64,000 bases of DNA from Chloroflexota bacterium (lineage in GTDB: Bacteria > Chloroflexota > Dehalococcoidia > Bin125): the NCBI GenBank assembly GCA_028875225.1, contig JAPPFB010000011.1, forward strand, positions 124,001 to 188,000, read 5' to 3'. Positions 56,561 to 64,000 of the stretch are shown in pieces. Numbering within the stretch: position 1 is the first letter of the stretch; every line of letters starts with the position of its first letter. Under the pieces are notes generated by a model that made no database searches, was not told the origin of the DNA, and was given only the letters and a program-made list of their open reading frames with translations. Position numbers and translations under genes: made by a program.

Positions 56561-57601
56561 CTAGCCCGAACGCGCCGTCCGTACTCGCTCGCCGACGATG
56601 TGATTGATCAACGTTGCCAGGAGGAGCAACACCCCATAGAAGGCCCAGCGCCAGTCGGAGTTCCAACCGGCGTGGGGGATTCCGACAAACGCGATTCCCC
56701 AGATCAGCGCGCCGATCGCTGGACCAATCGCCGATCCGCGACCGCCCGACATCGCGCAGCCGCCAACCACCGCAGCGATGATGTAGAAGAACTCGGCTCC
56801 CACGCCCTGACCGGCTTGCACCGATGTGTAGCGCACGGCATTGCTGACGCCCACGAACCAGGCCGCCCCCGCGGTCAACATGAACAGGCCGATCTTGGTG
56901 CCGTTGACCGGCACGCCGACGGCTCGCGCCGCTTCGCGGTCGCCGCCGGTGGCGAAGATCCAGTTGCCAATCTTGGTGCGCCACAGGATCCAGGTTGCGA
57001 TCAGTGTGAATCCACCCCACCACAGGAGTGAGATCCGGAAGTCCGACGGCGCCGTCCCGAACACGGTGGCGACAATTGCATGCAACGAGTCGTATCCCGC
57101 TGCATCGTCGATGTTTTCGATCAACGCATCGCCGGTGAAGTACTTCGACAGGGCCACATTGGCGCCCCGCAGACCAAAGAACGTGCCCAGCGTGATCACG
57201 AACGACGGCAGTCCGGTCCAGACGACCAGCACACCGTTCCACAGGCCCAACGCCAGACAGATCAACAGTGACAACAGGAGCGCCAGCCAGAGGTTCATGC
57301 CCCACTCGGTCGCCATCACACCCAGCAGCGCGCCCGCCGTCCCGACCATGACGCCGGTGGACAGGTCGAACTCGCCGCTGATCATCAACAGGCCAACGGC
57401 AACAGCGATGATCCCGTATGGCCAGGCCGTGTCCAGGACTCGGGCGAGCGTTGGAATCTCCAGCATCGCGCCGGAACTGGCGATGCTGAAGAACATCAAG
57501 AGCAACACCGCGGCAACCAGGGAACCCAACTCGGGGCGCAGGACCGCGGTCTGCACCCAGGGCCCTGCCTTGCCCAGCGCGGGAATCTGCCACCGTGACA
57601 C
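56561..57601 (-). CDS. ABC transporter permease, RbsC-like
   Basis: The 346-residue protein has about nine hydrophobic segments and the BPD_transp_2 family blocks: GEFDLSTGVMVG near 76-87, GLPSFVITLGTF near 129-140, and the cytoplasmic loop ATGGDREAARAVGVPVNGTKI near 217-237 that meets the ATPase. Such permeases carry sugars, nucleosides or similar solutes inward. One permease gene implies a homodimer. Confidence 0.92.
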   Translation of the reverse strand: MSRWQIPALGKAGPWVQTAVLRPELGSLVAAVLLLMFFSIASSGAMLEIPTLARVLDTAWPYGIIAVAVGLLMISGEFDLSTGVMVGTAGALLGVMATEWGMNLWLALLLSLLICLALGLWNGVLVVWTGLPSFVITLGTFFGLRGANVALSKYFTGDALIENIDDAAGYDSLHAIVATVFGTAPSDFRISLLWWGGFTLIATWILWRTKIGNWIFATGGDREAARAVGVPVNGTKIGLFMLTAGAAWFVGVSNAVRYTSVQAGQGVGAEFFYIIAAVVGGCAMSGGRGSAIGPAIGALIWGIAFVGIPHAGWNSDWRWAFYGVLLLLATLINHIVGERVRTARSG

Positions 57602-57633
57602 CGATTCGCCCCCCTCCGCCGATCTACGGCAGG

Positions 57634-58686
57634 TTACTCCGTTGCCTGTTCGCTCGCGTCTGGTTCGGATTGGAAGCCCTGCATCGCCTCGCGCACTCGC
57701 TGAGCGTTGTGCACATCAACGAATCCCGGTCCAAGCAAGATGCCTCGACCGGCAATCCACTGCAGCAGTGCGTCCGCCAGTTCGTCGCCCTGCGTCACTT
57801 CCCAGTACTGGACCAGCCGGGAGTACGCGACCGGCAGGTATCCCTGCAGATACGGCTGCTGATCGACAGCGAATGCGACCCGGCCGTCCTCGATCGCATC
57901 GAGCACCACCTCATTCAACTCGAACACGGCATGGATAACCGTGCGCCCGCCGGGCTGGGCGCTTCGGGCCGACTGGAGCGCCGAGAGCGCATCGTTCATC
58001 ACTCTGGTGTTCATGGTCAGGACGGCGTCGATGGTCTCGTCCGCATCCAGGGCTCGTGCAATTTGCGAATCGACACGGTCATTCGGTTCGACCTTCAATG
58101 TCGTCAACTGGTCCAGCCGCGACCCCGCGCGATCGCACCTGGTCTCAAGCGCCAGATTCTGTGGTTCATGCTGAACGCACAGCAGATGTGTGCCGCCGAT
58201 TTCCGCGAGGCGATCGCCAACTGCCAGCCCTGCAACCGTCTCCACCTGGCCGAAATAGGAGTCCGCGCCCAGCTGAGCCCCAATCTCGGCGCCGACGTTG
58301 ACGATGTAGACCGTGACCCCGATGACCACGGCGTCTCGAATCACCTCCGACATCGCCTCGGGATCGGACAGCGTGACGACCAGCACCTCAAACCCTTGCT
58401 GAACGACCTCGTCGATCAGCCGCACTCGCTCCTCAGCGTCATCCGTCGATCGCCAGAACAGGTTGACGTCGAACGCCTGGGCCGCGTCCTCCGCGCCGAG
58501 CCGCACTTCCTCCCAGAATGGGTCACCCTCCGCCCCGTGGACAATCATCGCGACCGAAATCGGCGGCGCCAGCCCAAGACCCAACCGTTCCCGTGCCGCA
58601 TCCGCGCACCCGGCTGCCACGACGCCGACCGATACGACGAGCAGCGCCGCCAGCAATCCGCCGGAAATCCTTGGCAAGGACATCAT
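57634..58686 (-). CDS. ABC substrate-binding lipoprotein (periplasmic-binding-protein type I)
   Basis: The ATG at 58686 shares a base with the upstream stop (ATG 58683 is equal); the product is 350 residues. Residues 1-26 are a lipoprotein signal with lipobox VAAGC and Cys27. The binding domain has ISVAMIVHGAEGDPFWEEV near its start, DVLVV-type strands and FAVDQQPYLQGYLPVAY and GPGFVDVHNAQR near the end. This is the RbsB-like fold. It is a paralogue of the next protein upstream. Confidence 0.9.
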   Translation of the reverse strand: MMSLPRISGGLLAALLVVSVGVVAAGCADAARERLGLGLAPPISVAMIVHGAEGDPFWEEVRLGAEDAAQAFDVNLFWRSTDDAEERVRLIDEVVQQGFEVLVVTLSDPEAMSEVIRDAVVIGVTVYIVNVGAEIGAQLGADSYFGQVETVAGLAVGDRLAEIGGTHLLCVQHEPQNLALETRCDRAGSRLDQLTTLKVEPNDRVDSQIARALDADETIDAVLTMNTRVMNDALSALQSARSAQPGGRTVIHAVFELNEVVLDAIEDGRVAFAVDQQPYLQGYLPVAYSRLVQYWEVTQGDELADALLQWIAGRGILLGPGFVDVHNAQRVREAMQGFQSEPDASEQATE

Positions 58687-59771
58687 CAGTCCTTCCCCAA
58701 TTGCGGAAAACGGCGGGCGTTGGACTGATCGACAAAGCCGGGACCGGTCACCAATCGGCCAGATGCCGCCCATCGCTCCATGCCCGCCAGGATCCCGCCC
58801 GTTGCCGCATCGGGATCAAGGGAGCGGAAGTAGGCGAACGCAACCGGCAGGAATCCCTGCAGATACGCCTGCTGGTCGACCGCAAAGAGCACATCTCCTG
58901 CCTCGATCGCCCCAAGAATCCCCGGAGACACATCAAAGGTCGCCAGTCTGGCCGCCGATCCTGAGGAGTCAATCGCCGCCATCGCCAGTTCTGCGATCCC
59001 GGAGTTCAACGCCAGAACGCCGTTGATGCTGGAATCGGCCTGCAACACCGCAGCAATCTCGCCGGTCGTGGAGACCCGATCGGCCGTCCCCGTGACGAAC
59101 AGCCGCTGGAGCGTCCCACCGGCCAGAACCATCGACAGTTCGGCGTTGGCGCAACGCGCCTCGAGTCCAACATTCCCGGCCTCGTGAATCAGGCACAACA
59201 GCTTCGTCACCCCGGCCGACACCAGGCGCTCACCGGCAGCCAGTCCCGCGACGCCATCGGGCTGACCGAAGTGAGTCACCGCCCCGAACTCGCGCCCGCG
59301 CTCCTCGCCCGAATTGATCGTCATGACCAGCAATCCTGCTGCGACCGCCGAACGAATCGACTGCTCCAACGCATCTGGATCAGCGAGCGAGACGATCAGC
59401 ACGTCATATCCCAACGCCACCGCGTTGTCGACCAGCCGCACCTGCTCATTGACGTTGCCGTCGCCGTCGTAGAACAGTTCGATCCCAAACTCCCGCTGCG
59501 CCGCGAATGCGCCGGCAGCCACCTCATCCCAGAACGGATCGCCGATCCCGCCGTGAGTGATCATCGCCACTCGCAGGTCCGTGGGCGGCAATACCCCCGT
59601 TCCGCCCTGAAGCGAGACCTCTCGGTCCACGCGGCACAGGTGAGCCGCGACCATCGCCAGCACGACCAAGCTCAGAAGCACCAACCAGCGCAGCCAGCCC
59701 TCATTCGCGAGACGCTCGATTCTTCGCGCCAACACGCCCCGGTGCCCCCGTTCCACCAACCCACCGATCAA
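58686..59771 (-). CDS. ABC substrate-binding protein, membrane-anchored paralogue
   Basis: The frame starts with TTG at 59771 (361 residues); start is uncertain, with GTG at 59756 possible. A hydrophobic segment (about 28-46) ends in HLC, which is a poor lipobox, so a membrane anchor is more likely. The RbsB-like domain mirrors its neighbour: MITHGGIGDPFWDEV, FAVDQQAYLQGFLPVAF, GPGFVDQSNARR. Two receptors for one permease and ATPase suggest two ligands or two affinities. Confidence 0.85.
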   Translation of the reverse strand: MIGGLVERGHRGVLARRIERLANEGWLRWLVLLSLVVLAMVAAHLCRVDREVSLQGGTGVLPPTDLRVAMITHGGIGDPFWDEVAAGAFAAQREFGIELFYDGDGNVNEQVRLVDNAVALGYDVLIVSLADPDALEQSIRSAVAAGLLVMTINSGEERGREFGAVTHFGQPDGVAGLAAGERLVSAGVTKLLCLIHEAGNVGLEARCANAELSMVLAGGTLQRLFVTGTADRVSTTGEIAAVLQADSSINGVLALNSGIAELAMAAIDSSGSAARLATFDVSPGILGAIEAGDVLFAVDQQAYLQGFLPVAFAYFRSLDPDAATGGILAGMERWAASGRLVTGPGFVDQSNARRFPQLGKD

Positions 59772-59810
59772 CGCGAAGACGACCCTGAGGTATCGCGCTC
59801 CTGGTCACGG

Positions 59811-59816
59811 TAGGCT
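59811..59816 (+). promoter_or_regulatory. Candidate leaderless -10 box (TAGGCT), phosphoesterase
   Basis: TAGGCT followed by 7 nt and the ATG at 59824, with no Shine-Dalgarno between. It lies in the 52-bp divergent gap to the ABC operon. Confidence 0.45.
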
Positions 59817-59823
59817 AACAACC

Positions 59824-60399
59824 ATGCGCATCGGTCTCATCTCCGACACCCACGTCCCCGAAGCTGGCACCGAGCTCTGGCCGCAGCTCTGGGACCGGAT
59901 TCGGACGGCCGACGTGCTCCTCCACGGCGGTGACATTCACGACATTGCGCTGATCGACAAGCTGGAACAGGCCGCGCCCATTTATGTCGCCCGAGGCAAT
60001 GGCGACGACGGCTCAGGTGGGCGCCCGGTCCAGCCTGAGGATCCCCGACTGCGCGAAGCCTGGTCGTTGGAGTTCGAAGGCTTCACCTTCGGCCTGACCC
60101 ACGACATGGCCTTGCCCGAATGGCCGCCGTACCGCACGGTTGAATCCATGATGGACCATTACTTCGGCGGCCCGCGCCACGTGGTCGTCCATGGCGACAC
60201 CCATGTCGCATCGATCGAGACCATTCGCGGCGTGTTGTTGATTAATCCCGGCAGCCCGATGTACCCGCGCAATCTCGACACGAGGCTCGGCACGCTGGGA
60301 TTCATCGAGATCTCAAACGGACGACTGCACGCCTGGTTGGAACAGCTCGACGAGCAGGGTTCTCACGTCGTCCGCGAGCAGCCGAAGTACGCCTACTAG
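59824..60399 (+). CDS. YfcE/MJ0936-family metallophosphoesterase
   Basis: The 191-residue protein has the calcineurin-like metal motifs: SDTHVP (8-13), GGDIHD near 38-43, ARGNGD near 58-63 (usual GNxD) and VHGDTH near 121-126, then INPGS. Members hydrolyse phosphodiesters of unknown natural identity. Start is set by the upstream TAGGCT box. Confidence 0.92.
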   Translation: MRIGLISDTHVPEAGTELWPQLWDRIRTADVLLHGGDIHDIALIDKLEQAAPIYVARGNGDDGSGGRPVQPEDPRLREAWSLEFEGFTFGLTHDMALPEWPPYRTVESMMDHYFGGPRHVVVHGDTHVASIETIRGVLLINPGSPMYPRNLDTRLGTLGFIEISNGRLHAWLEQLDEQGSHVVREQPKYAY

Positions 60400-60431
60400 C
60401 CGATCGTTAACCCACCCCGCTCGGCAACCAA

Positions 60432-60437
60432 TACGCT
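60432..60437 (+). promoter_or_regulatory. Candidate leaderless -10 box (TACGCT), usp gene
   Basis: TACGCT followed by 6 nt and the ATG at 60444. It is identical to the box before apt. Confidence 0.45.
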
Positions 60438-60443
60438 ACGCGC

Positions 60444-60959
60444 ATGGCTGGCATTACCGTGCTCGTCCCGTTCGACCGCTCACCAGAAGCGCGACGTGGA
60501 CTCGATGTCGCGCTGCACCTGGCCCGGGTCGACCGGCGCAAGTCCCGCGTCCTGCCGATCTACGTCGTCGAAGTCGATCGCGCCTACCCGGTCGACTGCG
60601 ATTTGCCCCAGGCGTCGGCTCAGGGCGAGGCCTGCCTCGCCGAGGCCGAAGCCACCGCCCAACAGGCAAAGGTTTCCTGCGAGGCCATCCTGCTCCAGGC
60701 GCGCAGCGCCGGTCCGGCCGTCGTCGACGTCGCAGCCACCGAAGCCATCGACTTGCTCGTCCTGGGCGTCTCGCATGCCAGCACCGTGCATGGTGGCGGC
60801 GGCGAGCAGACCGCCCTGGTTCGCCGATCCGGCGCGGCCATCGATCTCGGCCACACAGCCGACTACATCCTCTCCCACGCGCCGTGCGAAGTCGTGGTGG
60901 TGCGTGAACCGGCCCAGATCCACTCCAGTCGATTCAACAGTGGCTTCGTCGACGACTAG
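60444..60959 (+). CDS. Universal stress protein (UspA family)
   Basis: The 171-residue protein has the UspA fold: ITVLVPFDRSPEARRGLDVALHLA at the N terminus, then DLLVLGVSH and CEVVVVREP at the end. The usual ATP-binding motif GxxGxxG is not clear (VSHASTVHGGGGEQ occupies that region), so nucleotide binding is uncertain. It lies just before a pair of TrkA-type genes; Usp domains often accompany ion transport regulators. Confidence 0.85.
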   Translation: MAGITVLVPFDRSPEARRGLDVALHLARVDRRKSRVLPIYVVEVDRAYPVDCDLPQASAQGEACLAEAEATAQQAKVSCEAILLQARSAGPAVVDVAATEAIDLLVLGVSHASTVHGGGGEQTALVRRSGAAIDLGHTADYILSHAPCEVVVVREPAQIHSSRFNSGFVDD

Positions 60960-60991
60960 CGGCTGGGGAGCAGGGAAGCGGGGTCACAGCA

Positions 60992-61417
60992 ATGCGCGTC
61001 GTCATCATGGGTTGCGGCAGACTGGGCTCGACCCTGGCCCGCGAGCTCGACCACGAAGGTCACGATGTCACGGTGATCGATATCGACGCCGCCGCCTTCA
61101 ACTGGTTGGAAGACGATTTCCAGGGCGTGACCATGATTGGCGCCGGCGAAGACGTCGAAGTCCAGCAGGCCGCCGGCGTGCCCACCGCCGACGTGTTCCT
61201 GGCCCTGGCCAACGGCGACAACCGCAACGCCATGGCCGTGCAGGTGGCCAAGCACATCCATCGGTCGCCGCGCGTGGTTGCCCGAATCTACGATCCCGAA
61301 CGGGCCGACGTCTACCGACAGCTCGGCATCAATGTCGTGAACCCGACCACCATTCTCGATCAGATGGTCCGTGAAGCAGCATTCGCGATCGACGAACCGG
61401 ACGGAGCCGCCGGCTAG
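60992..61417 (+). CDS. TrkA-type RCK_N potassium-transport regulator (first of pair)
   Basis: The 141-residue protein is a single RCK N-terminal Rossmann domain: VVIMGCGRLGSTLARELDHEGHDVTVIDID with the NAD-binding GCGRLG. It lacks the RCK_C half. Paired with the next gene, two bases downstream, it resembles the two-subunit TrkA (CeoB/CeoC-like) systems. No TrkH/KtrB channel gene is in the window. Confidence 0.9.
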   Translation: MRVVIMGCGRLGSTLARELDHEGHDVTVIDIDAAAFNWLEDDFQGVTMIGAGEDVEVQQAAGVPTADVFLALANGDNRNAMAVQVAKHIHRSPRVVARIYDPERADVYRQLGINVVNPTTILDQMVREAAFAIDEPDGAAG

Positions 61418-61419
61418 CC

Positions 61420-62082
61420 ATGTACATCATCATCGTCGGCGGCGGCAAAGTCGGACGGGGCGCGGCGCGCGATCTGATGGATATGGGCCACGAAGTCTGC
61501 GTCGTCGAGCGGGACGGCAACACCGCCTGGGCGATCAACAACGAGCTCGGCGAGGTCGCGTTGCTCGGCGACGGAGCCGAAATCCACGTGCAGAGAGCGG
61601 CCGGCATGAATCGGGCCGACGTGGTCGTGGCCTGCACGGGCCGCGACCAGGCCAACCTCGCGGTCGCCCAGACCGCGCAGACCCGGTTCAACGTGGCCAA
61701 GGTGATCGCCCGCATCAACGACCCGCGCAACGAGCCGATCTTCCAGACCCTGGGATTTCACTACACGATCTCCGCCACCACGGCGATTGTCAGCGCCATC
61801 GAACAGGAGGTCAGTGCCGGTCTGAACCGGTTGACCCAGATGCGTTCGACCGCCTTCATTCTGGCCGAACACACGATTCCCAGCTTGGCGCCGTGTGTTG
61901 GATGCACGGTTCGCGACCTCGACCTGCCCCCGCACACCGTGCTGGCGCTGATCGTCCACAAGGATGACGAACCAGAGATCCCGGGACCGAATACCACGAT
62001 CCATGCGGGCGACGTGATTGTCGCTGTCACGCAGCCTGAACACGAATCATCTTTGCGCCTGGCGCTGACCGGAGACAACTGA
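61420..62082 (+). CDS. TrkA-type RCK_N/RCK_C potassium-transport regulator (second of pair)
   Basis: The 220-residue protein has RCK_N (IIIVGGGKVGRGAARDLMDMGHEVCVVE, with GGGKVG) and RCK_C (about 140-215, DLDLPPHTVLALIVHKD, then HAGDVIVAVTQPE). It starts two bases after the preceding stop. These proteins gate K+ uptake channels in response to NAD(H) or nucleotides. Confidence 0.92.
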   Translation: MYIIIVGGGKVGRGAARDLMDMGHEVCVVERDGNTAWAINNELGEVALLGDGAEIHVQRAAGMNRADVVVACTGRDQANLAVAQTAQTRFNVAKVIARINDPRNEPIFQTLGFHYTISATTAIVSAIEQEVSAGLNRLTQMRSTAFILAEHTIPSLAPCVGCTVRDLDLPPHTVLALIVHKDDEPEIPGPNTTIHAGDVIVAVTQPEHESSLRLALTGDN

Positions 62083-62086
62083 TTCG

Positions 62087-62941
62087 ATGAGCGACAGGGA
62101 CAGAACGCCACTCACGATCGCCTATCTCGGGCCCGCCGGCACCTTCACGGAGCAGGCGGCGTTGCTCTTCGCCGCCGAGCATGCAGGATCCGAGTTCGTC
62201 CCCTATCCCAGCATCACCGCTTCGGCGGAGGCGGTAGCGAGTGACGAAGCCCACGTCGCCATCGTTCCCTTCGAAAACTCACTGGCAGGCGCCGTCGGAG
62301 AAACCCACGACCTGATCATCCATCAACTCGACCTCCACATTCGCGACGAGCTGGTGATCCCGATCGAGCATTGCCTCATCGTCGCTCCTGGCGCCGATAC
62401 TTCCGACATCGAGGTGATCTACTCCCATCCGCAGGCGCTCGGGCAGTGCCAGCGCTATCTCAATCGCCGTTTCCCCAGTGCGCGAACCGAAGCCACCCTG
62501 TCGACCGCGCAAGCGGTCGCCCGGGCGGTCGAGCTCGGCGATCACGTCGCTGCCATCGCCCCGCGTCGCGCCGCCCAGTTGCACGATGCTCGAATCCTGG
62601 AGTTCGGCATTGAAGACGACCACCGCAACGCCACCAGGTTCGTGGTCCTGGCCCACGAGGATCACGAGCCGACCGGCGACGACAGCTCGACCATCCTGTT
62701 TAGTACCGCCAATCGCCCGGGCGCGCTGCTGAGCGTGCTGCAGCACTTCGCCGACGCCAACATCAATCTCACCAGGATCGAATCGCGGCCGGCGCGCGAA
62801 CGCCTGGGCACCTACCTGTTCCTCATCGACTGCGACGGGCACCGTACCGAACCGGGGCTGGCCGACGCACTCGAGCGCATGAAACCTCACCTGCAACAGC
62901 TCCGCATCATCGGCAGCTATCCCCGAGCGCCCCGACACTGA
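62087..62941 (+). CDS. pheA: Prephenate dehydratase
   Basis: Makes phenylpyruvate for Phe synthesis. The 284-residue protein has the PDT domain (IAYLGPAGTFTEQAA near 10-24, AIVPFENSLAGAV near 59-71, the catalytic NATRFVVL near 181-188) and a C-terminal ACT domain (about 205-280, ALLSVLQHFADANINLTRIESRP) for Phe inhibition. No chorismate mutase domain is fused. It starts 4 bp after the trk pair. Confidence 0.96.
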   Translation: MSDRDRTPLTIAYLGPAGTFTEQAALLFAAEHAGSEFVPYPSITASAEAVASDEAHVAIVPFENSLAGAVGETHDLIIHQLDLHIRDELVIPIEHCLIVAPGADTSDIEVIYSHPQALGQCQRYLNRRFPSARTEATLSTAQAVARAVELGDHVAAIAPRRAAQLHDARILEFGIEDDHRNATRFVVLAHEDHEPTGDDSSTILFSTANRPGALLSVLQHFADANINLTRIESRPARERLGTYLFLIDCDGHRTEPGLADALERMKPHLQQLRIIGSYPRAPRH

Positions 62942-62956
62942 CCATCCACACTCGAC

Positions 62957-63808
62957 ATGCCAGAGATCCCGGAACTCCAGCACATCGCCCGCGTTCTGAC
63001 CGAACGTCTGCGTGGCCGGCCGATTGTCAACGTCGACATCCAGAAACCAATCGTGATCCGGCTCCCGCGCGAGGACTTCGAGGCCGGCCTGCTCGGCGCG
63101 CACTTCGACTCGGTCGAGCGAACCGGCAAGTTTCTGCTCTTCCGCACCAACCGCGACAGTGTGATGGCTGTCAATCCGATGCTGAATGGCCGGTTCCAAT
63201 GGACTGCGGAACCCGACGGCAAGCGCAAGGCGCACGCTCGAACCTGCTTCACGCTCACCTTCGACGATGGCGAAGACGAACTCGGGATCCGCTATATCGA
63301 CGAGCGCTATCTCGGCAAGGTCTATCTCGTCGACACTGACGAGCTCGACGCCGTTCCGGTGCTCAGCGAACAGGGACCGGACGCGCTCGATCCGGCCCTC
63401 GACCAGGACGAGTTTCTCAGGCGACTCAAGCGCTATCGCGGACAGGTCAAGAACGCGCTCGTCAACGCGAAGTTCATCGCCGGAATCGGCAATGCCTATT
63501 CCGACGAGATCCTGTTCAATGCGGGCATCCATCCCTTCACCAGGATCTCCACGCTCCCGGAAGAGCGCCGGATCGAGCTCTTCGACGCTGTTCGTGACAC
63601 GCTCGAATGGGCCGCCGACATTGCAGCCAGCGAGATCGGCCAGAGCATTGACAGGAAACCACGGGAGTTTCTCAGGGTTCACCGCAAGGGCGGCGATCCC
63701 TGTCCCAGGTGCGGCAATCCAATCTCCGAGGTCGCCCCGAATCGTCGTGTGACCTCGTACTGCCGTCAATGCCAGCCGGACGAACAGGCGCGGCGATCAG
63801 TCCCCTGA
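62957..63808 (+). CDS. mutM: Formamidopyrimidine-DNA glycosylase
   Basis: Removes oxidised purines from DNA. The 283-residue protein starts MPEIPEL with Pro2 and Glu3, the catalytic residues, and has Lys58 (ERTGKFLLF). The helix-two-turn-helix AGIGNAYSDEILFNAGIHP and a C-terminal four-Cys zinc finger (CPRCG, CRQC) are intact. It ends inside the convergent HNH gene (12-bp overlap). The nearby set (pheA, trk) has no repair link. Confidence 0.95.
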   Translation: MPEIPELQHIARVLTERLRGRPIVNVDIQKPIVIRLPREDFEAGLLGAHFDSVERTGKFLLFRTNRDSVMAVNPMLNGRFQWTAEPDGKRKAHARTCFTLTFDDGEDELGIRYIDERYLGKVYLVDTDELDAVPVLSEQGPDALDPALDQDEFLRRLKRYRGQVKNALVNAKFIAGIGNAYSDEILFNAGIHPFTRISTLPEERRIELFDAVRDTLEWAADIAASEIGQSIDRKPREFLRVHRKGGDPCPRCGNPISEVAPNRRVTSYCRQCQPDEQARRSVP

Positions 63809-64000
63809 GAGCACGCGATCGGCGCCGGGGATGAACGGCGCCCAACCCGGCTGATTCTCCAGGTACTGACCGAAGAGGTTGACAGGCGTCACGGTCGGCC
63901 GTCTCGGTTGGTTGCGCAGCGTCATCCTGGCTTCGCGCGGAGTGCGCCCGGCCTTACGGTGGTTACAACCTCGGCAGGCCGAGACCAGGTTCTCCCACGT
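63797..64000 (-). CDS. HNH endonuclease, C-terminal fragment
   Basis: The frame enters at the window edge and runs 67 codons to a TGA at 63799-63797. It begins TWENLVSACRGCNHRKAGRTP, the second half of an HNH domain (CxxCN-H-K pattern), and continues as FGQYLENQPGWAPFIPG before the stop. The N-terminal half lies outside. Identity as HNH is good, but which subgroup is unclear. Confidence 0.85.
   Translation of the reverse strand, partial: TWENLVSACRGCNHRKAGRTPREARMTLRNQPRRPTVTPVNLFGQYLENQPGWAPFIPGADRVLSGD

Noticed and set aside
62279-63769. 496-codon open frame on the minus strand opposite pheA and mutM
   Set aside because: It looks protein-like in composition, but it mirrors two intact enzymes codon for codon and has no start signal or known domain.

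Overview
The window is a dense, almost gap-free stretch of GC-rich bacterial chromosome (GC roughly 60-65% by eye) made of core housekeeping genes. I see no tRNA or rRNA gene, insertion sequence, CRISPR array or prophage. Gene order, a DnaD-like plus DnaC-like pair behind dnaB, a MoaD-MoaE fusion, a Ycf45/R3H ATPase and zinc-type S4 and L24 fit a monoderm-type lineage. Chloroflexota (Dehalococcoidia/SAR202-like) is my best guess. That placement rests on remembered gene contexts, not on a search.

Layout. 1-1132 (-): partial lipoprotein and a methyltransferase. 1205-6947 (+): a coupled operon for recycling S-adenosylmethionine by-products (apt, mtnP, a PfkB kinase, a GNAT acetyltransferase, ahcY, metK). 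6955-29127 (-): one 22-kb run of translation genes in the order rpsL-rpsG-fusA-tuf-S10-spc-alpha-truA-rplM-rpsI; rpsN and rpmJ are missing from their usual slots. 29413-42179 (-): a mixed, heavily overlapping run: comF, a nucleotidyltransferase-like protein, glyA, rpsF-ssb-rpsR, hom, a coiled-coil protein, thrC, folE, a CelD-like acyltransferase, a glycosyltransferase, a PIG-L deacetylase and ccsA. 42178-42879 (+): moaD-moaE fusion. 42842-50825 (-): replication block dnaE, rplI, dnaB, DnaD-like and DnaC-like genes. 51108-53934 (-): tmk, thrB, lysC. 53924-59771 (-): two substrate-binding proteins, permease and ABC ATPase, then the R3H ATPase. 59824-63808 (+): phosphoesterase, universal stress protein, two TrkA subunits, pheA, mutM. 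The window ends in the 3' end of an HNH nuclease gene (-).

Most neighbouring genes overlap by 1-11 bp (ATGA, GTGA, TGATG), so translation is probably coupled. Several operon-first genes instead have a TANNNT box 6-9 nt before the start codon, which suggests leaderless mRNAs. One strong sigma70-type promoter before rplI-dnaB is followed directly by a palindrome of the GAAC-N4-GTTC SOS type.

The oddest features are a SecY with about 140 extra residues in one extracytoplasmic loop, an S18 whose acidic tail is longer than its folded domain (milder acidic tails occur on several other ribosomal proteins and RpoA), a duplicated DnaC-like ATPase with a degenerate first P-loop, an ABC ATPase lacking its switch histidine, and an S12 with Arg where Lys is usual at the streptomycin site.
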